NCBI GenBank assembly: GCA_020740775.1
Contig: JAHEWK010000006.1
Span: 744,001 to 808,000 of the forward strand
Source of the DNA: Ilyonectria destructans
Taxonomy: Eukaryota > Ascomycota > Sordariomycetes > Hypocreales > Nectriaceae
Reading direction: 5' to 3'
DNA: 64,000 nucleotides
Part shown: positions 1 through 10,228 of the stretch, one piece after another
How positions within the stretch are numbered: the stretch's first letter is position 1
Layout: each line of letters starts with the position of its first letter
Notes under the pieces: generated by a model
What the model saw: only the letters and a program-made list of their open reading frames with translations
Told to the model about the DNA's origin: nothing
Database searches by the model: none
Position numbers and translations under genes: made by a program

Positions 1-262
1 GCTTTCACTTGCCTTTTGGGTGGGTTGGGTCTTTTAGCCTCTCCCCCCACACTATACATCCCCTAACTGTATAGCCGCAAGCGTCACCCACATGGCGCTC
101 CGACCGGGACTTAGACTCGGCAAATCACCATTATGAGTAGTAAACGGCTGCGTTAGCGAGAGATCTTATACCACAGGACTGCCGTCTGCTGAAGGGGATT
201 GTTCTGGATGTGCCAATTACGCAGACAATTCAATCACATATTCACCCCGTCAGCCATCCGCT

Positions 263-1526
263 ATGTCACGAACCACTACCGCCCTTGTCGTGCCGGAACT
301 CAACGGCCACTTCGAACTCCAGGAGATATCACTCGATGAGCTTCAGTCCGATGAAGCTCTCGTCGAAGTCCATGCGTTTGGCGTGTGTCACACTGACGTC
401 TCGTGTGCCAACGGCAAGCTACCATGCGGCCCGAACGCTGTGCTTGGCCACGAAGGTAGGCAAAGACCTCATCCACAACATGGTCCACAACGCAAGCGTA
501 TTAACAACTTCTCTCTGGGAATAGGTGCTGGTGTAGTTCTTGATGTTGGCTCCTCTGTCACGTCGGTCGTGAAAGGAGACAAGGTGCTGATGTCCTTTTC
601 CCACTGCGAGTCCTGTCCATGGTGTGTATCAGGCCAGCCGGCATACTGTCGTAACTTCAACAACCGAAACTTTGGTGGCAAGCGTCCTGACGGGTCATCG
701 GCAATGTTTTCAACCGCAGCAGGTCAGAAGCAGCCCCTATTCAGCTCCTTTTTCGGGCAGAGCTCGTTTGCCAGGCACACGGTGGCACACCAGTCTACCC
801 TAGTCAGGGTTGCGCCCGAGACTCCCTTGGATCTTTTTGCTCCATTGGGCTGCGGCATTCAGACGGGCGTTGGTGCAGTCCTGAACACTCTTCGCGTCAA
901 GCCTGGCAGCTCGGTAGCCGTTTTTGGCGTGGGCGCTGTTGGCATGGCGGCAGTAATGGCAGCCAAGTTATGCGAGGCCAAGACCATAATCGCCATTGAT
1001 CTGCAACCTGGGCGGCTAGAGCTCGCCACGCAGCTCGGCGCCACTCACGGTCTTCTTGGCTCAGACCAGCGTATCGTCGAGTTGATTCAAGAAATCTGCC
1101 CTCCAGTTGGCGTCGACTATGCCGTTGACTGTACCGGCGTCCCGGCCGTCGTTGAGAAGATGGTGGCGGCCCTGGGAACGAAAGGGAGGGCGGCGACTGT
1201 CGGTGCGCCAGGCGGCAACTCTCACGCCAAGATAGACATTATGAGCCACCTGACTTATGGTAAAGAATACGTGGGCTGTTCTGAGGGTGATAGCAATCCA
1301 TCCAAGGTAAGTTTAAACGTGGTGTTAAAACCCCTGTCCTCATCTGTGCAATGATGGTGGTCTAACGGATAGGATACAGTTCATCCCTTACCTGATCGAT
1401 TTGCACTCTAAGGGGCTCTTGCCTCTTGAAAGGCTGATCACCTATTACAGCATCCAAGATTATGAGAAAGCCATTGCCGATGTAGTTGGTGGACTGGCCA
1501 TCAAGGCAGTGATTAGGTGGACTTGA
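263..1526 (+). CDS. Zinc-dependent alcohol dehydrogenase (MDR, aryl-alcohol dehydrogenase-like)
   Basis: Three exons (263-455, 525-1306, 1380-1526) give 373 aa; both introns are GT-AG (69 and 73 nt), and the first is in frame, so an uncorrected ORF reads straight through it. The N-terminal GroES-like domain shows catalytic-zinc ligands in GVCHTD and GHE and a structural-zinc cluster CESCPWC plus a later Cys in QPAYCRNF. LGCGIQTG follows, then the Rossmann motif GVGAVGMAA for NAD(P). The third exon restores a typical C-terminus (FIPYLIDLH, ending VIRWT). The family oxidises primary or aromatic alcohols to aldehydes in the cytosol. Its 3' end faces the neighbouring P450. Substrate is not deducible. 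Confidence 0.9.
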
Positions 1527-1673
1527 AAAGTCTCGCGAACTATAAGCAAGTGTACGCTAGATCTTATGTAGAGACATTTGTCTTCTTATCGCAGAGATAG
1601 AAAGTTGATGTTCCCAACTGGGCGAAAAATAGCCTCCAATTCAAATCCTAACCGAGAATCCCCTCTCCATGGT

Positions 1674-1882
1674 GTTTTACTGAATACCAAGCGGTTAGGG
1701 GGCCCTAGTACACACATACCCAGAGGGGAGACTAGAAGCTTAACAGTAATAAAAAGAAACACCAACAATAGGATCAACAATGCAGATCACATACCCAGTC
1801 CACTCAAAAGTCAACAGTTTACTCGACAGACTAACGTTTCTAGCCCAACCGGTTACCTTTCGCAATACGTTTTACTGAATAC
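1674..1882 (-). repeat. SINE-like dispersed repeat, copy 1, with 14-bp flanking direct repeats
   Basis: The element body (1688-1868, 181 bp) is bounded by perfect copies of GTTTTACTGAATAC at 1674-1687 and 1869-1882. The body aligns, in reverse orientation, with the repeats at 7520-7826 and 63659-63949. It is shorter than those, lacking the part that lies before the 'gtatt-gaaaggtaacc' block of copy 2. It is the least AT-shifted copy together with copy 2. It lies between the convergent 3' ends of the alcohol dehydrogenase and P450 genes and fills most of the 1527-2093 intergenic space; nothing else was recognised there. Confidence 0.75.
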
Positions 1883-2093
1883 ACAATTTTCATTTCTAGA
1901 ACCCCTTGACTGCCAGGGCTTCTTCTTAAGGTTTTAGTCATCACAAAACTCTGAGTTATCCTAAAATAAACTCCGTTCTTAATCGTATTGTTACGATGCT
2001 ACTTTGCTAGTGCGGCCATAAGAAGAGATCCCAAGGAAAAGAAATGATAGTATTGCGACGATGTTACAAAACCAACTATGCATATAAGATATA

Positions 2094-3919
2094 TCAATTT
2101 CTCATGCTAACGGGAAGCTTCTCCAATGGCGTTTCCAACCACTGCATCGTCGTAGGGTCAAGGAACTGGCTCCGAGCATCTTCCCAATCCTGCATGACCT
2201 TTGCTTTCCTCGCCTCGGATCGCGGTGTAATTTTGGCCGGGAACTCCTCAGGCATGCACACGAATCCCTGAGTCAACTTATCCGGGTCAGGCAGGATGGG
2301 CTCACCGGCCTCATCCAGAGCTGGTTCGATGTCGAAGGCCCACAGCATGCGCGAGATGCCGAGGAACAAGCTGCGCTCGGCAACATGAATACCAGGGCAT
2401 ATGCGTCGGCCGGCACCGAAGGTGAACTGATCGCGCTTGGCGGGGTCTCCGCTGGAGGCAGAGTCGCCCAGGCTGAGGGTGTCAGATCGATATCGTTCGG
2501 GGTTGAATCGACGGGGTTCTGGATGGCGATCCTCATCCATGTGGATGGACCATACATTGTTGAGAACGCCAGCACCCTTGGGAATCAGGTATCCATTATA
2601 AGTGTCATCCTGCGTCACAGCGTGAGGAACGGCGCCGAGGATGGTTGTTGGCATCCAGCGGAGCGTCTCCTTCATACACATGCGCACATATTGAAGGCGG
2701 TCCTGGTCATCAATAAACGGCAGGCGGCCATCGCCAACGACAGCATCAATCTCCTGCTGGGCTGCCTTCTGGACATCGGGGTACAGAAGCATTGCCAGGA
2801 CCCAGGCGTAGAGTGTGTTGGATGTAGTGTCAGACCCAGCCTCAAGCAACGTGCCCGAGATGTAGGCGGCTTGCTCGTCGGAAAAGCCATCCTTCTTCTG
2901 TGCCTCTACCAGACCTATGCAGAAACATGGCTTGATGGTACCGCTTGCAAACTCCTCTTTGGCCTTGAGCCAATGGCTCAAGTAGAGAGCCTTCTCTTTC
3001 TGGTGTAGATCCCTGGCTTTCTGCTGCAAGGGCAGAAAGAACTCCGGGAGTTTCCGCAGGATTGGGAAGGAGTCGAGGAGAGCAGCAACGCCAGTCTGGT
3101 TGAGATCTGCGAATTCGGAGAAGCCTTCAAACAGCTGGATCAACTTTTTATCATTGTTCATGGGCGTCCGCCAGCCAAACACCATGGTCGTTGTGAGAGA
3201 ATTGGAATACCGTCGAAGGTTGCCCAAGAACTGTTCTGGTTGGACAACCATGTCGTGAAGCATTTGCTTATTCTCCATAGCTTGGTACGGCACGTACCCT
3301 TTTGACACTTGGGAATTCAAAAGTCCGTGTACCATTTTGCGGAACTAGTTTCCCCTTGTAAGTAGCTATACATTGGGGTAGCGGATGCCTCTCATATAAC
3401 TTACCGATCTCCAAGTTGGACCATAACCCTAAATATCCAGGTTCCATGTTAGCGCCACTCTTCATAGAGGGGGACGGCAGGTATGGGGTAAGAATATAAC
3501 AACGAACCATCATAAGCAGTCGAAGATCACCACTGGCCAACTTCTGACCAATGTACATTTCCTGCCTGTGCGAGTACAGACTACTCCTGCGGTCAAGCAG
3601 ATCCTTGACTGCCAGATCACTCGACAGCACCACAAGGGTCTGTGTACCCAGTATCAGACTGTACACCGGTCCGTACTGTTTTGCCCACTTCTGGAGCTGC
3701 AGGTGGATGTCCCGTTTTGGCATCTGGGAATCATAAGTGTCCAGTATTTCGCAAAGCGGACAGGCATTTGCCGAGTGTTACCAGATGAATATTTCCGAGG
3801 ATAGGAAGAGTGGGCGGGCCCGGGGGGAAGTTCCTCGGTCTTCTTCCAACCAACAACAACCGCACGAAGGCGGCCGCAAAGAGCAGCGACAACAACTTGA
3901 TTGTGTATATGTTAAACAT
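2094..3919 (-). CDS. Cytochrome P450 monooxygenase
   Basis: Four exons on the minus strand (3919-3782, 3723-3508, 3428-3405, 2094-3344) give 542 aa. The 24-nt third exon encodes the C-helix motif GYGPTWRS and is easily missed. An N-terminal membrane anchor (about residues 5-25) is followed by the proline hinge FPPGPP. The I-helix motif AGSDTTSNT, the K-helix KETLR and the haem loop FGAGRRICPG are intact. This is a class II microsomal P450 needing a reductase; it resembles the O-methylsterigmatocystin oxidoreductase-type group by general look only. I start at the ATG at 3919 because the extended frame upstream opens with TTG. The donor of intron 2 (GTTCGT) is atypical. Substrate unknown. Confidence 0.92.
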
Positions 3920-3967
3920 GATGGCATTGAATGTGACAAGCAAACAAAGGCCAGGGAGAGATGACCT

Positions 3968-4027
3968 GGACCGAGAATCAAGTCTATTATGGACCGGGAA
4001 TCAATTCTATTATAGACCGAGAAAGCG
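3968..4027. repeat. Short tandem duplication, 23-bp unit, about 2.6 copies
   Basis: Units at 3968-3990 and 3991-4013 differ at two positions, and a third, partial unit follows (agaccgagaaagcg). It lies about 50-110 bp upstream of the P450 start, so within its 5' leader or promoter; on the gene's strand each unit contains CGGTCC, a CGG triplet of the kind bound by Zn2Cys6 regulators. A regulatory role is inference. Confidence 0.6.
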
Positions 4028-4157
4028 CGGGGTCTTTGATTTGATGCGCTTCATTGCCGATGTACTTGTCGGAGTCGATGTGGGACATCTCCGCGTTCCC
4101 ACATCGCTTTCCGCCGCTAGCAGCCTTGGTGCTGGTAGTCGGTACTCTAGCCAGCGC

Positions 4158-6562
4158 CTAATGTAACTGTACATTTTGGAACTCTGTGATTAGGTCGTTT
4201 ACCTGGCGCATGCTTGTCTGGTCGATAACTGCAAGTATCGGCTCGGCTGATGTGCCACTGCCACTGCCGCTGTCGCCAAGCATGGCCGTCCCCATTCCCC
4301 ACCGCATGTCTGAAGCGCTCGAGATGCGATCTACCACGACGGTTGCTAGGAGCCAGAACTCGGGGGAATGGCGCATGAATCCGATTCGCTTCCACATGTT
4401 GATCCCTGGAGAGTAGTTCTCTTTCCTTACCATTGCATGTGGTGGACTGCACGAAAGCTGGTCCGTGTATATTTCCCACACCGACTTCCAAATCGTGAGA
4501 GCGTTGCGGATCGTTGTGCAATCTTCAGTAGCGAAGGCATTTTGCCGTAAGAACAATAAAGAGTGGAAGGCTATTGCGAAGGCATTAACGGGACGAAGCA
4601 TAATGGGGGTGTTCAAAGCTCGTACCGGAAACAATCGTGAACAGATTGAGAGGTCCGAGATCCGCAAATTGCATCCGAGTATCCGGCCTAATGTTGCTAT
4701 TGCAAAAGATCTCGACTGCATCGCGGACGGTCATGTTCGTCAAGGCGGACCGCCCAAGCCAAACCTGAACTTGTTGAGCACACTCATCAGCAGTGGCGGC
4801 CTGAAATAGAGCCTCTGGCCAAGCCATGTGCATGGTCATTTCTCGGATGACCATCCTAGGAGGCAAATTGTTGAATATAACAAACGCATTGTCAAGTAGG
4901 AAGATCCAGAGGAAAATTCTGTAGGTTGCGGTTTGTCAGTCAGCGATGCAGCCCCGAGTTGCTCGGACAAGTTAGGCTCACCGTATGAGTTGTTCCCTTG
5001 ACACAAAGTCTTTCCAGTCAAACTCGTACTGGCTCACCATTCTGTAGTCTGCATGTCTGGCAGACATGATGCCAATATCTCGTGCCACCTGTAACACGTG
5101 TCAATCCCCACGCGACTTTCAGGAAGGGTGCATCTTACCGACACAACGGTGCTGAAACGATATCGGCGAATTCGTCGCTTGCTAGCATCTGTCCCCTCCC
5201 AGTTCTGGTAGAGGCATACCATGGATGCTGCTTGCAAAGCCTCGATCTCGCGCATGTTGCGACTTGGGATCCAAGGAGTCGTGTCATCAGTAAATCGGCA
5301 ATCACTGTAGAAGTCTACATCAGTGAAGACCATTTCCTCAATGCAGTTGTACCATTGCTTTGCCTGCTCAACATCAAGAAGATCCGGCGAGACGGAGGCT
5401 CCTACGGGATGTTAGCCAATACCAAGAAAAGGAGTTGAACAGATAGAATAGATGTCTTCTCACCAATCAGAATCATGGCTGCAACAAGCGCTGGCTTGGC
5501 ACTGGCTGAGTCAAAGGATGGTCGGTGGACGAAATTGACATTAGGGTGCCATATTTCCCAGTATAGGGCCAGGAACTTTCTGATGTTGTTTGGCGAAAAA
5601 AACTGCAGGCACCGCTGTTCTAACGCAGTAGACCACTGCAGCGTGACGGAGCTGTTCCTGGGCTTCTTTGTGACGACATCCTTGACTCGAAGGAGGATCT
5701 CGTAGGTTTTCAGGACCAGGTTATCTTGGAGGTTTGGGGTGTGGAGCGCAGTTGGGCTTGTCGATGCCAGATCAGGATCTACAGGCAGTTCAATGGTTGG
5801 TTTCGTTAAGGTTTGCAAGAATACCGAGACAACTTGGAGGCGCTGTATTTCAGTCCCACAGTCAAACGATTCAACCAGGCCAGTCCTGCTAGTGAAGTTG
5901 TCTAGGAAGTGGAATGAGTAGTCGTTCGGCTCAGGCAAGTCTGATGGCAACGTCTCGGCCGCCAAGTTCAGAAAGTTGACCCAATTTGCGTTGTTGGCAT
6001 GGTCACAGTCGAAAAGGTCAGAGGCGGAAAGAGAGCTGCCGAGATATGCGAACGGTAGGGTATCGCCCAAGGTAGTGAAGGGAGGCACCACAGGAGGCAC
6101 TACAGGAGGCATCATAGGATCGGCGTCAGGCAGGGCTATGGTCTGACTGCTCCCGGAGCTGTCGTCCAGGTCTAGCAAGCATCCAGCTTGGCCAGGCATG
6201 GTCCTCACCGGCTCGGTCAGGTGGGAAGAGACGCACTCGAGGGACTTGCGGCGGCAGTTACTGCATGGCAGGCCGTCAGTACAGGCCTTCTTCTGCCTGA
6301 CGCAGGAGTCACAAGCCCGACGCCGACGCGACGTGGCAGCGGCCTTGCCAGTAAGAGGGTCGCGGCCCAGGCAAGTCAGAGCATGGCGGCGGAGCACGTC
6401 AGCGCGTTGATACGAGCTGCTGCACCATGGACATGGGAATGGCCTCGCGATGCTGTGAGTGGCGACATGCCGGGCGAGATGGCCGCTCCGCTTGTACCGC
6501 TTGTGACATATCAGACACGAATACGAATACGCCGACTTTGCATCGAGCTCGCCGTCCGACAT
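4158..6562 (-). CDS. Dual C2H2 plus Zn2Cys6 transcription factor with fungal_trans domain
   Basis: Five exons (6562-5464, 5401-5139, 5088-4982, 4918-4626, 4570-4158) yield 724 aa. Two tandem C2H2 fingers near residues 15-65 (CLICHKRYKRSGHLARH and CPWCSSSYQRADVLRRH) are followed by a Zn2Cys6 cluster near residues 83-110 (CDSCVRQKKAC, CSNC). The rest is a middle-homology (PF04082-type) domain; the last intron (4571-4625) joins FTIVS to AFHSLLF, matching the usual family pattern, and the C-terminus has FMRHSPEFWLLA. Such proteins are nuclear DNA-binding regulators. It is transcribed toward the adjacent P450 and is the obvious candidate to control the P450 and alcohol dehydrogenase, but its target is not proven. 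Confidence 0.9.
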
Positions 6563-7503
6563 TGCTGGGGATATGGGGGCTGACTTGCGGGTTGGTTGGT
6601 GGGTTCGTAGGGAGCATGTATGGAGGAGAAGACGGAGTTGTCGTGGGACCAGCCAAGCGGACTTGATCTCACTTTTACCTGCCCTACCCTATACTACTCT
6701 ACCACACAATAGGTACTACACTACAACTATCCCCGCATCCGCATAATCGAATCTTGCGGGGTGCATCGCCACCATCGACATGCGGCGCGGGGCCCCGGTC
6801 GGACTTGATGTGGGTGAGCCCGACGTAACTACCGAGGCTTGGGTTTCACTGTTTGCAGGATCCGAAGACTTTAAATTTTGGTTTAATAAGCAGCTTGGTT
6901 TAAGTGTTAAGGTTACCCGAAGAAATAGCTACCTTAATGCTATATATTGTGCATTAGTCTACAGTATTGTGACGGTCGGGTCTACTCCAGGACTCTAGGG
7001 TAGGTAGATACCGGAGTGTTTATGAAGGTAGTAGATCAGGACGTCAGTCTAAGCAAAGAGATTGGTGTCATGTCGAGGGTACATTCTCGCTTCATCCGCG
7101 AAATCGGGACGGGCTGCCTGTGCAAGTGCAACCCAGAACACCCTTCCAGTAACTGGTAAGAGGCCAGTCTGATGGATAAGAGGTCGATAGGTAGTTAAAT
7201 GATGAAAATTCCAGCTGCTAGTAAAGTTTATTAATTATTTTGTGTCGAGTTGTAAAACGACTTGTATCTGTTCATGCTGCTTGGATAAAGTCCTTAGGTG
7301 TTTTGAAGTTGGCGCTGAGTACGTTCTATATTCCATATTGAGTGAAAGAACGACAGAAAGAACTGAAATCATCCCGAGTGAGGGGCGGCAGGTAGCCCGC
7401 TCAACCAGAAAGCCAAAACATTACTAACCTCGTCAAGCTCAACTGCCAGTCAATTAATTCGTTCGCCCGCCTAACATGGCAGTATGAAGAAGTGCGGGAG
7501 GAA
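6563..7503. other. Intergenic region upstream of the regulator; no gene seen
   Basis: The first 200 bases are the regulator's promoter. Beyond that I see only short frames without homology to known families and no clear repeat until the element at 7504. Confidence 0.5.
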
Positions 7504-7842
7504 TACAGCAACGAGGAATGCAAAAGGGCTTGCAGAGCTTTTATATCCATCATGATTTTGCCTTTTCCAAGATCTAGTTTTTCCAGCAGATCTAGCTTTT
7601 TCAAGATGTAGCTGTTCCTGCAGCTTATTGAGGTATTGGGAAAGGTAACCAGTTGGACTAGAAACCTTAGTCTGTTTGAGTAACTGTTGACCTTTGAATG
7701 TACTGGGTATATGGTCTGTATTGTTGATACTATTGTTGGTGTTTTTTTTTTTCTTTTTTTTTTTTACTGTTGAGCTTCTAGTCCCCGCTCTGGGTATGTG
7801 TTTACTAGGGCACCTTAACCTCTTGGTACAGCAACGAGGAAT
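7504..7842 (+). repeat. SINE-like dispersed repeat, copy 2 (longest high-GC copy), with 16-bp flanking direct repeats
   Basis: The body (7520-7826, 307 bp) is bounded by perfect copies of TACAGCAACGAGGAAT at 7504-7519 and 7827-7842. It matches 63659-63949 nearly end to end and the inverted copy at 63273-63560. The right end (CCTCTTGG) corresponds to the same end in copy 1 and so defines a fixed terminus. Read from that terminus, the reverse strand begins CCAAGAGGTTAAGGTG, resembling the D-arm/A-box of Ser/Leu tRNAs; a B-box is not clear. A T-rich run (7741-7766) lies inside the element. Confidence 0.8.
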
Positions 7843-8021
7843 TGGAGAAATTGGGAGACAGATCGCCGCTCTGTAGGTACACTTTGTAAGTAAAATCGGC
7901 TGCTTATATATAAATAATTCGTCCAGAGACCAATGCCTTGAGGAACGAAGTGAAGTGGAGAGACGAAAGGACTTCTGCCCCACCCCAAAACCACCCCCGA
8001 ACTTAAGAAGAGCTATCCTGG

Positions 8022-8240
8022 ATGTACCAAACGTTGGGCAGATCTCCGGGGCGCCGGACTGTTATCGTGCACGACCTGGGTGGCATGGGCAAGACGCAAC
8101 TCCCAATCGCATACAGGAAGCAGTACCAAAATGACTATTCTGCGTCGATCTGGTTGAACGCACGAGACGAAACGTCATTGCACCAGAGCTTCCGAAATGC
8201 AGCTGTAAGGATCCTCCGGGAGCACCTTAGTCTGAGCTAA
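8022..8240 (+). pseudogene. NB-ARC (NLR-type NTPase) fragment
   Basis: This 72-codon frame holds the P-loop GGMGKTQL followed by AYRKQY, DYSASIWLNA and DETSLHQSF, the order seen in the start of fungal NB-ARC/NLR ATPase domains. Nothing upstream encodes an effector domain, and the frame stops well before Walker B and the repeat region. It is a relic rather than a functional NLR. It starts 180 bp after the retroposon-like element. Identification rests on the P-loop context. Confidence 0.65.
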
Positions 8241-8465
8241 TTTATAATCTATTCCGCCTAGTCTTTAACTTTTCTTAACTTTCTCCGTTCGTCTATCATC
8301 ACCAGTTGATCGCTGACGCTCAGTTCTGAAGATGCGACACCAAATGGGCCGAGTTTAGCTTGGTGTCATGGCGAATATGAGGGGTCTTATGCTAGCCGCA
8401 TTAGGCGTTCCTCTTTGGTTGCATCGACTGGCTAGTCTAGTGGATATGGAAACAGGGTCCTTCTC

Positions 8466-9448
8466 TTAAGTCTCCACAAACTTCCCCATACCGTGCAACT
8501 CAAACATGAGAAAGATCCTGCACACGACGCCTGAGATAAAATAACGAAGGGAAACCACTACAGCATCGGACGGGCTGATAAACAGGGCACTAGACAACAC
8601 CACTGTCCCGATGACGATGTGCAAGATTGTCGCAGACGAGGCCAGCCAAGACCACACGAGATATCGCTTTGACTCGGGAGAGTATAGCAGCTTGACCTCT
8701 GCCTGTTTCTTTTTGAAACTGAGTTCGTCCAGTAGAGCAGCAACTATGCGTATTTCGGATTTCTTAAACCTTAACCTGACTGCATAAGCTCCAAAAAGGT
8801 GTGGAATGACGGATAATCCAAACCATCTGTTCAAGACGGCATGTTAGCTACGGATCGTGCAGAGAGCGACAGACCACACGGCATGTTTGTGTGACAGGGT
8901 TGGTCGACATACAATGCTGGCAACCATTGGGTGCTCCCAGAAAAGGCGCAGAGGGAATACACGCAAAGTTGCCAGGTGACATGGATCACGTTGCCAATGG
9001 CGGCGAATATAACCACATACTCGATGCAGTAGAGTAGTTGCCGCCGATTTACAAAGGGTCGTATGTCGTTTTTTTTGAACTGCAACAGTTCGAATGGATC
9101 TCGATACTCAAAGGATCGGATGGGCGAGATGACGGGGGCTCCAAGGGATAGCAAAAAAGCGAAAACTGGCTGTCGTAAGGCCAAGAGACCAATCTCGGTT
9201 GTGTTGGATCCGACCATGCCGAGGATGGTAGGCAGCAAACCGAGCAAAACCGACGCGGCCGCCAGCTGGGCTTTGCCGCTCTCGTCAAAGTGCCCCAGGA
9301 TGCAGGACACGACATTGTTGGCGTGGTAGTTGGTCCACGGATCGGGCTGGGTTAGGAAGTCGTGGTACTCGGAGCTGCAGTTGTCGCGCAGTATCCGAGA
9401 GAAGTACGGAGCGAACTGCGGAAACCATTGCTGAAATGCCTGAGGCAT
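8466..9448 (-). CDS. Multi-pass integral membrane protein of unknown function
   Basis: Two exons (9448-8913 and 8826-8466; 86-nt intron) give 298 aa. Hydrophobic segments occur around ASVLLGLLPTILGMVG, VFAFLLSLGAPVIS, LLYCIEYVVIFAAIG, ALWFGLSVIPHLFGAYAV and near the C-terminus (ATILHIVIGTVVLS, YFISGVVCRIFLMFEL). It looks like a conserved fungal membrane-protein family without assigned function, from general resemblance only. The frame extends upstream of the chosen ATG as DPNSRKLIHDVFNP, preceded by a plausible splice acceptor, but I find no credible first exon; the sequence there passes into an AT-rich degraded island. The 5' end may therefore be lost or mis-modelled. Confidence 0.6.
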
Positions 9449-9589
9449 TGGATTGAACACGTCGTGGATGAGTTTGCGCGAATTAGGGTCCTGAGTGTGT
9501 AGATAAAAGGATTGTCAGGGTCGCCGACAGCTTGCCGCAGCCTCGTCGGTGCCTTAAGGTACGACTTCTGTACCACCCACGTGATCAGA

Positions 9590-9960
9590 GCATAATAACG
9601 GGACGGCTTTATAAGTATCTCCTTATTACATCGTTGTCAACTTTATTATTATATCTAAAATACTAATGTCTATCCACTGTAGGCTATATCTTTAGTCTTC
9701 TTCTACTCTAATATAGAATCTAACCCCTTTATTATCCAACTCCTACTAAATCTAATACTCTATATCTCTAGTTGTCGCTTTATCTAGCCCCTTTAGCCTC
9801 GCCTTAGTAGCGACTATAATATCGGGCATCTGATTACCTATAAAATCCCTCTCTTGTGCTTTGGATAGCAGCGTGATGCTACCCAGCGTCCGGCACCGCG
9901 ATAGCTATATATATAGGCTATATGGGTCGTACTGTCTCAGATGCTAGCACGATCCCTGCC
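9590..9960. other. AT-rich, RIP-like degraded island
   Basis: Composition shifts abruptly to A/T with many TA steps and long pyrimidine tracts (9620-9850), plus an ATAGCTATATATATAGGCTAT palindrome-like stretch near 9900. No coding frame is visible. It looks like an old transposon remnant mutated by RIP, but the parent element is not recognisable. Confidence 0.5.
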
Positions 9961-10100
9961 GAAGGGCTGAAGTGTAAAGTCATCTCTGTTTAAATTCGGT
10001 CCTCAAGGCTCTTTAGGCAAACTGCAAGCGGTTTGCGTCTCCTGTTCAATCCAAACTCATCAGGTCGGTCCTGATCGGAGACAAAATAGGCGTAGTGGAG

Positions 10101-10118
10101 CACGTGATCCATCACGTG
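10101..10118. promoter_or_regulatory. Paired E-box palindrome (CACGTGAT-cc-ATCACGTG)
   Basis: Two CACGTG cores face each other in an 18-bp near-perfect palindrome about 110 bp upstream of the Rieske gene start. A third CACGTGAT lies at 9578-9585, about 130 bp upstream of the divergent membrane-protein start. CACGTG is the classic site of bHLH factors (Cbf1, Pho4-type). Shared control of the two divergent genes is inference. Confidence 0.5.
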
Positions 10119-10228
10119 TATCGAATCCACAACAAAGCTCAAATTCGATGCGGCCGCGATAAAGAACCTAGTTAACAAAAAGCACCAGAAAAGACGACAC
10201 GATTGGCCAGCGGACGAAGAGCGTTGAG

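Noticed and set aside
210..524. Open frame overlapping the start of the alcohol dehydrogenase
   Set aside because: Different frame over a clear coding exon and intron; no family motif.
1620..1675. tRNA-like B-box (AATTCAAATCC) beside repeat copy 1
   Set aside because: No matching A-box or acceptor stem at the right distance and it lies outside the duplicated repeat boundary.
7741..7766. Poly-T run as a possible Pol III terminator or poly-A tail
   Set aside because: It lies inside the element, not at either terminus, and is shorter in other copies.
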